Below are positions 1-5,849 of a stretch of DNA of 10,146 nucleotides, one piece after another. Both the position numbers and the translations under genes were made by a program. Below the pieces are notes generated by a model. The model searched no databases, was not told where the DNA came from, and was given only the letters and a program-made list of their open reading frames with translations. Source of the stretch: Flavobacteriia bacterium (GTDB taxonomy: Bacteria > Bacteroidota > Bacteroidia > Flavobacteriales > Flavobacteriaceae); the NCBI GenBank assembly GCA_030626085.1, contig DAOUPQ010000060.1:1-10146 (forward strand), written 5' to 3'. Each line of letters starts with the position of its first letter. Position 1 is the stretch's first letter.

Positions 1-186
1 ATACAGCTCTCTTTTCGTTTCAAATAACGACATCTTTTCAAGATTTGGAACTTCAATTTTCTCATTGTGATGCGTGTAATGATTAAGCCAACTACCCAAA
101 CCAAATATTAATAAAAATATGATTGCAAAAATTGAAATGATCGTAACTAAAAATTCTTTACTTTTTATGTATTGAAAAAATCCCAT
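1..186 (-). CDS. PASTA-domain membrane protein, 5' part only
   Basis: The 62 N-terminal residues are present; the gene runs off the left edge. The sequence opens MGFFQYIKSKEF, followed by one hydrophobic segment at about residues 13-33 (VTIISIFAIIFLLIFGLG). A short linker (NHYTHHNEKIEVPNLEKM) then has the IxVPNL pattern that begins a PASTA domain. I recognise this as the small single-pass protein with repeated, divergent PASTA domains found next to ddl in Flavobacteriia. PASTA domains in other bacteria bind peptidoglycan or beta-lactams, which fits the neighbourhood, but the role of this protein is not established by the sequence. The start is the ATG at 186, which directly precedes the expected N-terminus. 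A -7 box match lies 17 nt upstream. The gene is divergent from ddl, with the export operon between them. Confidence 0.8.
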   Translation of the reverse strand, partial: MGFFQYIKSKEFLVTIISIFAIIFLLIFGLGSWLNHYTHHNEKIEVPNLEKMSLFETKRELY

Positions 187-203
187 AGAATTATTTTAAT
201 TTC

Positions 204-211
204 CAAAGATA
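204..211 (-). promoter_or_regulatory. Bacteroidota -7 box for the PASTA gene
   Basis: On the minus strand this reads TATCTTTG, an exact match to the Bacteroidota -7 consensus TAnnTTTG. It ends 17 nt before the PASTA start codon. The -33 zone holds only TTTAG, about 16 nt upstream of the box, rather than a clean TTTG. Assignment is by consensus and position only. Confidence 0.45.
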
Positions 212-340
212 ATTTTTTTTAGTTTAACTAAACATATATGGTTTGTAATTTTGAGTTTTCCATATGTTTATATTGAAAGTTATAGCCAAATAAAAAATAT
301 TTTGCTGCTTTTAACATACTAGTCAGAAAATATATTCATT

Positions 341-519
341 GTGGAAAATAAAAAAATAAATCTTATTCTATTCCTGTTTAGTTTATTATTATTGATAGGA
401 ATCGTTTTTGGTTATTACGAAATAGTATGAAGAAAAACTGTTATTGATGTATTTTTATACCTTCATTTATAATAGCTTCTAGTTTGACTATCTATATTTA
501 TAGAAAAAACAATCAGTAA
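341..519 (+). pseudogene. Probable decayed small two-TM membrane protein
   Basis: From GTG 341 a frame reads MENKKINLILFLFSLLLLIG and on to GYYEIV, then TGA at 428-430. This has a charged N-terminus and one strong hydrophobic helix. The same frame continues past the stop as RKTVIDVF. Adding one T to the T-run at 452-456 joins it to the frame reading IPSFIIASSLTIYIYRKNNQ, which ends at TAA 517-519. The reconstruction is a protein of about 59 residues with two hydrophobic helices and a basic tail. It carries three apparent lesions: a non-ATG start, an in-frame TGA and a one-base deletion in a homopolymer. Alternatives are a genuine 29-residue membrane peptide (341-430), or chance hydrophobicity in AT-rich DNA. 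I do not recognise a family. Confidence 0.35.
480..503 (+). repeat. Left copy of an inverted repeat flanking the export operon
   Basis: It begins TAGTTTGACTA, which occurs exactly inverted at 4227-4237 on the other side of the three-gene export operon. Beyond the 11 exact bases, both copies continue with similar sequence ending in ATAG (CTATATTTATAG here, CTAATATTATAG in the other copy), with small indels. Both spacers are AT-rich, so chance is a real possibility. Confidence 0.25.
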
Positions 520-534
520 ACCAAGTAAAAAAAT

Positions 535-1647
535 CTAATTATTACCTCCTATAGGTTTAATGATATTCCAAACTTTGATCTCGTCATCTAAAGATATTCC
601 ATCCTTCACTTGTACGTTAATACCATCACTAACGCCCAACTCAACATCCCTTCTTTCAAATTGTTGTTCTCCGGTTTTCACTTCTACAAAAGGTGCTTTA
701 GTTTTAGGATCAAATTGAACCAAGGCTTCCTTAATCGATAAAACACTATCTGCTCTTGCCAAAATAATTGAAGCATTTGCACTTAGACCAACTCTTATAA
801 ACGTAGTATCTTGTTTTGTTAGTGTTCCTTTTATTTCGAATTGAATGGCTCCGTTTTCTAATTTTCCTTTAGGTGCAATATAATCTAATACTGCATTAAA
901 AGTTTTATTTTCAATTGCTCCAACAGTAATATCTAAAGGGAGTCCTTCTTTAATTTTACCAACTTCCGATTCGTCAACCTTACCTTCAAATATTAAATTA
1001 TTTACATCTGCCAAGGCAGCAATAGTTGTTCCTTCATTAAAAGTATTTGATTCAATTACTTGATTACCAACCTCAACAGGCACATCTAAAACCATTCCAT
1101 TAACAGTTGATCTTATCAAAGTATTGGCCGAACTTCCCAAACCACGAGTAGATCCTGTTTTTACAATATCATAGTTTTGATTGGCTGCATTATAAGCTTG
1201 TAAAGCTTGTTTATAAGCAACTTCTACCTTTTCAATATCTTGTCTGGAAATTACTCCTTTATCGAATAAACTTTTTTGACGATCATAATTTCTCTTCTCA
1301 TCATCTAAAGAAATCTTAGCTTTTTGAATGTTATTCTTAGCACTATTTAAAGCCGATAAATTAGGAATTACTCTAATTTTGGCAATCAGATCATTTGCTT
1401 TTAAGATATCTCCACCTTCCACATAGATCTCTTCAATAACTCCTGAAATATTGGGTTTAATAAACACTTCTTCTAAAGGAAGAATACTACCTGTGGCAAC
1501 AGTTTGTTTTATAATAGTTTGCTTTGAAGGTTTTTCAGTTTTATAAACAACCGGATCTTGAGCATTCTTTGTATACAAATAATACATCGCTCCTATAAAA
1601 GTAACCGCTATAAAAATTAAACTAAAAATTATTACTGACTTCTTCAT
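535..1647 (-). CDS. Periplasmic adaptor subunit (MacA/HlyD-like MFP) of an ABC exporter
   Basis: This 370-residue membrane-fusion protein would link inner-membrane permeases to an outer-membrane TolC-type channel. Residues 5-25 form an N-terminal membrane anchor with no lipobox cysteine. At about 45-92 is the first half of a lipoyl-like domain (GSILPLEEVFIKPNISGVIE and EGGDILKANDLIAKI). Residues 100-162 are a lysine/glutamine-rich alpha-hairpin with coiled-coil character. The second lipoyl half follows at about 177-212 (STVNGMVLDVPVEVGNQV), and beta-barrel and membrane-proximal domains at about 215-365. The gene is last in the operon, 26 nt downstream of permease 2. Length and domain order are normal for MacA-like adaptors of Bacteroidota. 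The substrate cannot be told from the sequence; relatives export peptides, macrolides or lipoproteins. No outer-membrane partner is encoded in the window. Confidence 0.88.
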   Translation of the reverse strand: MKKSVIIFSLIFIAVTFIGAMYYLYTKNAQDPVVYKTEKPSKQTIIKQTVATGSILPLEEVFIKPNISGVIEEIYVEGGDILKANDLIAKIRVIPNLSALNSAKNNIQKAKISLDDEKRNYDRQKSLFDKGVISRQDIEKVEVAYKQALQAYNAANQNYDIVKTGSTRGLGSSANTLIRSTVNGMVLDVPVEVGNQVIESNTFNEGTTIAALADVNNLIFEGKVDESEVGKIKEGLPLDITVGAIENKTFNAVLDYIAPKGKLENGAIQFEIKGTLTKQDTTFIRVGLSANASIILARADSVLSIKEALVQFDPKTKAPFVEVKTGEQQFERRDVELGVSDGINVQVKDGISLDDEIKVWNIIKPIGGNN

Positions 1648-1673
1648 TTGTAAATGTATTTTTTAAATTAATG

Positions 1674-2933
1674 TTATTCTGTTCTAAGAGCATCTATTGG
1701 TTTTACTCGTATTGCATTTTGAGCAGGAATTAAACCGGCAAATAAACCCGAAATTATTAAAATAGCTAAAGCGGCTGTTATAACACCCAGATTTACACTT
1801 GGGTTTAGAAACATGTCTATCGGTCCGCTTAAATCTAAAATATAGTTAACTATATATATTAAAAAAGCTCCTAAAACGATTCCTCCCATACCCGAAATAA
1901 TGGTTAAAAAAACAGATTCAGTTAAAATCTGACTTCTTATTATAGCCGGAGAGGCACCTAAAGCCCTTCTTATTCCAATTTCTTTTGTTCGCTCTTTTAC
2001 TACAATTAACATGATATTGCTAACACCAATAACACCTGATAATAAAACTAAAATTCCTACAAAATAGGCAATCACTCGTATTGCCATAAATAAACTTTCT
2101 ACTCTATTGAATTGTTCAAAAAGATCAAAAAAACCAACTGCTCTTTCATCATCCGGATGAATTTTATGATTCTTTTTAACGATATCAAATATGTTTTGTT
2201 TGATTTTTGTAATTGGTGTACCATCATTAGCTGTTATTGCCATCCAACCAACTCTATCGGCCATATTAAAAGCTTGCGAAAAAGAAGTAAATGGAACAAA
2301 AATTTCTTTTTGACCTTCTTCATTATCACCTCCAGAGCTTTTTTTCTTATAAGTACCAATAACCTTAAAATTAACTCCTTGAATTTTAATATAAGTACCT
2401 ATGACTTCTTCTCCTTTATCATACAAACTACTTCTAACACCTTCACCAATAATTGCAATTTTTCTTCTTTCATTGATATCACCGTAATTTATAAATCTAC
2501 CAGAAGTAATATCCATAGGTTCCTGTTTAATTATTTCAGGATAATCTCCATATACATTAAAGGCCCCTGTTTTTAGACCTCTTACAACATTGTTATTACC
2601 ATTAAATCCACCAAGCTGATTACGAGGAGAAATAAATCTCAAATTGGGTATATTCTCTCTTATATCTTCCACATCACTTAAACGATAACTATAACGTCGC
2701 CCTTTAGGCATTCCCTGATAAGGTTTTGTAACTGTACGTGTCCACATAAACATGGTATTTGTAGCTATATCACCAAAATCCTGCTTTATTCCATTTTCAA
2801 GTCCTTTACCAGCAGCAAGTAACAGGATCAGAATAAAAATACCCCAAAAAACACCAAATGCAGTCAACAGAGTTCTTAACCAATTACTGGTAAGTGCTTC
2901 TAATATTTCATTCCAACGGTCTCTGCTAAACAT
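1674..2933 (-). CDS. ABC transporter permease 2 (MacB/FtsX fold, no ATPase domain)
   Basis: The 419-residue inner-membrane permease has the MacB topology. TM1 is at about residues 22-42 and a large periplasmic core domain (MacB_PCD) spans about 43-280. Three C-terminal helices follow at about 285-312, 337-363 and 382-404. The cytoplasmic loop after TM2 carries the FtsX-type signature GVSNIMLIVVKERTKEIGIR (303-322), followed by RALGA. True MacB has an N-terminal ATPase; this protein starts directly at the membrane domain and so needs a separate ATPase. It starts 10 nt after the stop of permease 1 and is clearly its paralogue: both begin MF..RW.EI, both place G300 and GVSNIML identically, and both have LNPSVN before TM4. 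The pair probably forms a heterodimer. Confidence 0.9.
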   Translation of the reverse strand: MFSRDRWNEILEALTSNWLRTLLTAFGVFWGIFILILLLAAGKGLENGIKQDFGDIATNTMFMWTRTVTKPYQGMPKGRRYSYRLSDVEDIRENIPNLRFISPRNQLGGFNGNNNVVRGLKTGAFNVYGDYPEIIKQEPMDITSGRFINYGDINERRKIAIIGEGVRSSLYDKGEEVIGTYIKIQGVNFKVIGTYKKKSSGGDNEEGQKEIFVPFTSFSQAFNMADRVGWMAITANDGTPITKIKQNIFDIVKKNHKIHPDDERAVGFFDLFEQFNRVESLFMAIRVIAYFVGILVLLSGVIGVSNIMLIVVKERTKEIGIRRALGASPAIIRSQILTESVFLTIISGMGGIVLGAFLIYIVNYILDLSGPIDMFLNPSVNLGVITAALAILIISGLFAGLIPAQNAIRVKPIDALRTE

Positions 2934-2943
2934 ATTTTTTTAT

Positions 2944-4191
2944 TTATTCGTCACTTAGAGCTTTAATTGGCTGAATGTTTGCTGCACGCCAAGCCGGAAA
3001 AAAACCTGCCAAAACTCCAGCTATTATCAACAAAAAAACCATAGAAATTGCCATTGTAAAGTTTACAGAAGGATTTAAAATATAATCTACTTCAATATTT
3101 GGACCAACAATTTCAAGAAGCCCCATACTAAAAATCAATCCTGCAAATCCAGAAACTGCAGTTACAAAAACTGATTCTTGTAATATCATTCCAATAATAG
3201 ACCAAGGTTTAGCTCCTAATGCTTTTCTTATACCAATTTCACGTGTGCGTTCTTTTACAATGATCAGCATAATATTACTTACACCAACAACTCCTGCTAT
3301 AATTGTACAAATACCAACAAACCAGAAAAAGAAAGCTATATTATCCGTTAAAGTATAAAAACGTTTGGCTTCATCAAGCATATTATGTACATTTATTGCA
3401 CTATTATCTTCTGGAGAAACAGTATGTGATTGTTGTAAGTATTGCTTAACCTCTGCTGTAAATTTTTTAGAAACTTCAAGGGCTTTTTCAAAACTCTCTT
3501 CAGGTTGAAGTGTAAAACCCATATTAGCAATTTTATTGGAACCGTTAAAAACAAATTGAGCAGTAGTTAATGGTACAAAAATCCTGTTTTCTTCTCGTTC
3601 ACCTCCCTCATCTGTATAAACTCCAATAATTTTAAAATTTATTCCGGAAATCTTAAGATATTCATTTAAAGGATTCTCAACATTTTTCATCAATTCGCGT
3701 TTGACCTTGCCACTTATAACTACAACCTTATTGCGATTATCTATATCAGCATAATTCAAATAGCGTCCACTTACCATTTTTTGATTCTCAATTTTCTGAT
3801 ACTCAGGACTCACACCTTGAATGCTATATGCTCCTGATTCTTCTTTGTAATTAATTGTACCACCTCGTACTCTAAATAAACCCGATCTACTTTCTAATTT
3901 ATCAATATAAACTGATGTTATATGATCGTAATTAGCATTTTGTAATTCAATTCGTCTTCCGGGATTCAAACCTTTAAATTCTTTAGTAGTCACTTGTGTC
4001 CATATCCAGATACGGTTTGTTGCATCTGCTTCAAATTCTTTACGGATACCGTTTTCCATTCCCTGACCAAAGCCTAATAAAATGACCAATATAAATATTC
4101 CTGATGCAACCGATAGTCCGGTTAAAAAAGTACGCAACTTATTATTGCGTATTGAGTCAAATATTTCCTGCCAGCGATCGAAATCGAACAT
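2944..4191 (-). CDS. ABC transporter permease 1 (MacB/FtsX fold, no ATPase domain)
   Basis: This is the first gene of the export operon, 415 residues. TM1 is at about 22-42, the periplasmic MacB_PCD domain at about 43-280, and TM2-TM4 at about 284-312, 335-362 and 378-403. The FtsX signature GVSNIMLIIVKERTREIGIR lies at 303-322, followed by KALGAKPW. No Walker A or Walker B sequence is present. The ATG at 4191 is the natural start, since the family begins M(F/L)D.DRW.EI. The protein is similar to permease 2 along its full length, pointing to an old tandem duplication and an obligate pair. Transcription is divergent from ddl across a 147-nt spacer. I found only a one-mismatch -7 box (TACTTTCG, 4255-4262, minus strand), so the promoter is uncertain. 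Confidence 0.9.
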   Translation of the reverse strand: MFDFDRWQEIFDSIRNNKLRTFLTGLSVASGIFILVILLGFGQGMENGIRKEFEADATNRIWIWTQVTTKEFKGLNPGRRIELQNANYDHITSVYIDKLESRSGLFRVRGGTINYKEESGAYSIQGVSPEYQKIENQKMVSGRYLNYADIDNRNKVVVISGKVKRELMKNVENPLNEYLKISGINFKIIGVYTDEGGEREENRIFVPLTTAQFVFNGSNKIANMGFTLQPEESFEKALEVSKKFTAEVKQYLQQSHTVSPEDNSAINVHNMLDEAKRFYTLTDNIAFFFWFVGICTIIAGVVGVSNIMLIIVKERTREIGIRKALGAKPWSIIGMILQESVFVTAVSGFAGLIFSMGLLEIVGPNIEVDYILNPSVNFTMAISMVFLLIIAGVLAGFFPAWRAANIQPIKALSDE

Positions 4192-4214
4192 TTAAATAAA
4201 TTTTCTGAATTATA

Positions 4215-4237
4215 CTATAATATTAGTAGTCAAACTA
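4215..4237 (-). repeat. Right copy of an inverted repeat flanking the export operon
   Basis: On the minus strand this reads TAGTTTGACTA followed by CTAATATTATAG, similar to 480-503 on the plus strand. It lies 24-46 nt upstream of the permease 1 start codon, so it could instead be part of that operon's promoter: it contains TTTG, and a TATAAT-like stretch follows about 16 nt later. Confidence 0.25.
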
Positions 4238-4308
4238 TTTCTTTAATAGACGCTCGAAAGTACATATTTGTTACAGTAAAAAAGGGAAAATCTTTTCATC
4301 TTTTTTTG

Positions 4309-4316
4309 TATGTTTG
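4309..4316 (+). promoter_or_regulatory. Bacteroidota -7 box for ddl
   Basis: TATGTTTG matches TAnnTTTG exactly and ends 22 nt before the ddl ATG, predicting a leader of roughly 15-17 nt. No TTTG or TTG is seen 17-23 nt upstream, so the -33 half is weak. The box overlaps an in-frame TTG at 4306, which argues against translation starting there. Confidence 0.45.
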
Positions 4317-4338
4317 TGTTATCAGAAAATTAAATCAA

Positions 4339-5316
4339 ATGAAAAAAAATATTGCCATTATTATGGGAGGATATTCCAGTGAAGTTGAAATATCACTGCA
4401 AAGTGGCAATGTGGTTTACAATAGTTTGGATAAAGAAAAATATAACTTATTTAAAGTTCTGATTTTAAGAGATAAATGGGTCTATGTTGACGAAAACAAT
4501 ATCGAGCATCCAATAAATATTCAGGATTTTACTACAACTGTAAACGAATCTAATATTAAATTCGAATGTATTTTCAATGCAATTCATGGTCATCCAGGAG
4601 AAGATGGTACAATCTTAGCATATCTTGAATTACTGGGATTAAAACATACCTCCGCTCCTTTTTATCAAATGGCAGTAACTTTTAATAAACGTGATACATT
4701 AAGTTTTGTAAAACCATATGGAATTAAAGTTGCCAATTCGTATTATATCAACAAAGGTGATATTTTTGATATCAATAAAATTTTAAACAAAGTAGGATTG
4801 CCTTGTTTTGTCAAACCTAATCATGGAGGTTCAAGTTTTGGAATATCTAAAGTTCATACTCTTGAAGAATTGATTCCGGCAATTGAAAAAGCATTCAAGG
4901 AAGATAATGAAATCTTAGTTGAAGAATTTTTAGATGGTATTGAGGTTTCGGTTGGAATTATACAGTATCAAAATAAAATTAAAGTATTACCTACAACAGA
5001 AATAGTAAGTGAAAATGAGTTTTTTGATTTTGAAGCAAAGTATTTGGGTAAATCTCAAGAAATAACACCTGCAAGAATAACCCAAATACAACGAAAAAAT
5101 GTTAAAAAAGCTGCTGAAAAAATTTATAGATCACTTAATTTAAGTGGTTTATCAAGGGCTGATTTTATTATTGTTGGAGATATTCCTTTTTTTATTGAAA
5201 TGAATATGGTTCCGGGAATAACAAGCGAAAGTATTTTACCTAAACAAGCACAAGCCGCCGGCATTAGTTTAAAAGAATTATTTGGAAATTCCATTGAAAT
5301 AGCGCTTAAAAACTAA
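4339..5316 (+). CDS. ddl: D-alanine--D-alanine ligase
   Basis: It joins two D-alanines using ATP in the cytoplasm, making the dipeptide that ends the peptidoglycan stem. The 325-residue protein has the family order. It has an N-terminal Rossmann-like domain with MGGYSSEVEIS, where E15 is the catalytic glutamate. HGHPGEDGT follows at 83-91. The ATP-grasp domain has KPNHGGSSFG (159-168; S165 equals the triad serine), EEFLDGIEVSVG (195-206) and AKYLG (Y235), then SRADF (D275) and EMNMVPG with metal ligands near E287 and N289. A tyrosine at 235 is what D-Ala-D-Ala ligases carry; D-Ala-D-Lac enzymes usually have phenylalanine there. The start is ATG 4339, giving MKKNIAIIMGG as in relatives. An in-frame TTG at 4306 adds 11 atypical residues and falls within the promoter box. 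Confidence 0.96.
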   Translation: MKKNIAIIMGGYSSEVEISLQSGNVVYNSLDKEKYNLFKVLILRDKWVYVDENNIEHPINIQDFTTTVNESNIKFECIFNAIHGHPGEDGTILAYLELLGLKHTSAPFYQMAVTFNKRDTLSFVKPYGIKVANSYYINKGDIFDINKILNKVGLPCFVKPNHGGSSFGISKVHTLEELIPAIEKAFKEDNEILVEEFLDGIEVSVGIIQYQNKIKVLPTTEIVSENEFFDFEAKYLGKSQEITPARITQIQRKNVKKAAEKIYRSLNLSGLSRADFIIVGDIPFFIEMNMVPGITSESILPKQAQAAGISLKELFGNSIEIALKN

Positions 5317-5379
5317 TGGTTATTGGTAATAATTATTAAACTTAATCTATTTTAATTTTAAATCTTTAATTTTAGAATT

Positions 5380-5387
5380 TAAATTTG
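5380..5387 (+). promoter_or_regulatory. -7 box match just before coaD
   Basis: TAAATTTG fits TAnnTTTG and ends only 5 nt before the coaD ATG. If it is used, transcription would begin at or next to the start codon, giving a leaderless or nearly leaderless message. No -33 TTG is present 17-23 nt upstream, and the region is nearly all A/T, so a chance match is possible; coaD may be read through from ddl instead. Confidence 0.3.
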
Positions 5388-5392
5388 AGAAT

Positions 5393-5848
5393 ATGAAACG
5401 AGCAGTATTTCCCGGATCATTTGACCCACTAACTTTAGGGCATACCGACATTATAGACAGAGCATTACCTCTTTTTGATGAAATTATCATTGCAATAGGT
5501 ACAAATTCTACGAAAAAATATATGTTCTCATTAGAGCAACGTAAAGAATTTATTAACAAAACATATTCAGGGATTTCAAAGATTAAGATAGATACCTATG
5601 AAGGTTTAACAATAGATTATTGCAAAAAAAATGATATCGATTTTATATTGCGGGGTTTGAGAAATCCTGCCGACTTTGAATTTGAAAAAGCCATTGCCCA
5701 AACCAATCGAAAAATGTCGAAAATTGAAACCGTTTTTTTACTCACCAGTGCTGATACATCTTATATCAGTTCAAGTATTGTAAGAGATATTTTAAAAAAT
5801 AAAGGTGATGTTTCTTTATTGGTTCCTAAGGCAGTTATTATAAAATAA
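5393..5848 (+). CDS. coaD: Phosphopantetheine adenylyltransferase
   Basis: It transfers AMP from ATP to 4'-phosphopantetheine, giving dephospho-CoA, the penultimate step of coenzyme A synthesis, in the cytoplasm. The 151 residues are a normal length. Family motifs are complete: GSFDPLTLGH (8-17, with the TxGH nucleotide-binding motif at 14-17), RGLRNPADFEFE (87-98, active-site arginines R87 and R90), and ISSSIVR (125-131) near the C-terminus. Start ATG 5393 gives MKRAVFPGSFDP, exactly where the family begins. The spacer from ddl is 76 nt and AT-rich. The next gene starts 1 nt after the stop codon, so the two are almost certainly co-transcribed. Confidence 0.96.
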   Translation: MKRAVFPGSFDPLTLGHTDIIDRALPLFDEIIIAIGTNSTKKYMFSLEQRKEFINKTYSGISKIKIDTYEGLTIDYCKKNDIDFILRGLRNPADFEFEKAIAQTNRKMSKIETVFLLTSADTSYISSSIVRDILKNKGDVSLLVPKAVIIK

Positions 5849-5849
5849 T

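Larger units (their letters stand above)
187..534. other. Gene-poor spacer between PASTA gene and export operon
   Basis: This 348-nt stretch holds no intact gene that I can support. It contains the PASTA -7 box (204-211) and an imperfect inverted repeat with arms at 229-241 (TAAACATATATGG) and 260-270 (CCATATGTTTA). It also contains a probable decayed small membrane-protein gene (341-519), inside which lies a sequence (480-503) that recurs inverted near the other end of the export operon. I looked for an ATPase gene or its remains here, because the export operon lacks one, and saw none. No GC-rich hairpin followed by a T-run is visible as a terminator for the export operon. Confidence 0.6.

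Noticed and set aside
228..317. Minus-strand frame of 29 codons (MLKAAKYFLFGYNF...) between the export operon and the PASTA gene
   Set aside because: Short, with no promoter, family signature or helix strong enough to separate it from chance.
1840..1855. 16-bp perfect palindrome ATATAGTTAACTATAT
   Set aside because: It is inside permease 2 coding for a hydrophobic helix with no promoter nearby. It is a useful warning that long AT-rich palindromes arise by chance in this DNA.
2112..2576. Plus-strand open frame of 154 codons
   Set aside because: It lies wholly within permease 2 on the opposite strand, and its low-complexity product (rich in Asn, Ile, Phe and Ser) resembles no family.
2752..2958. 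Plus-strand open frame of 68 codons
   Set aside because: It is antisense to the 5' end of permease 2 and has no recognisable product or start context.
4306..4338. N-terminal extension of ddl from TTG 4306
   Set aside because: The added residues are atypical for the family, and the TTG lies upstream of the likely transcription start, overlapping the -7 box region.
5327..5338. 12-bp palindrome TAATAATTATTA after ddl, considered as a terminator
   Set aside because: It contains only A and T, would form a very weak hairpin, and has no following T-run.
5347..5559. Minus-strand open frame of 70 codons
   Set aside because: It overlaps the start of coaD, whose motifs are unambiguous; this frame has no supporting features.
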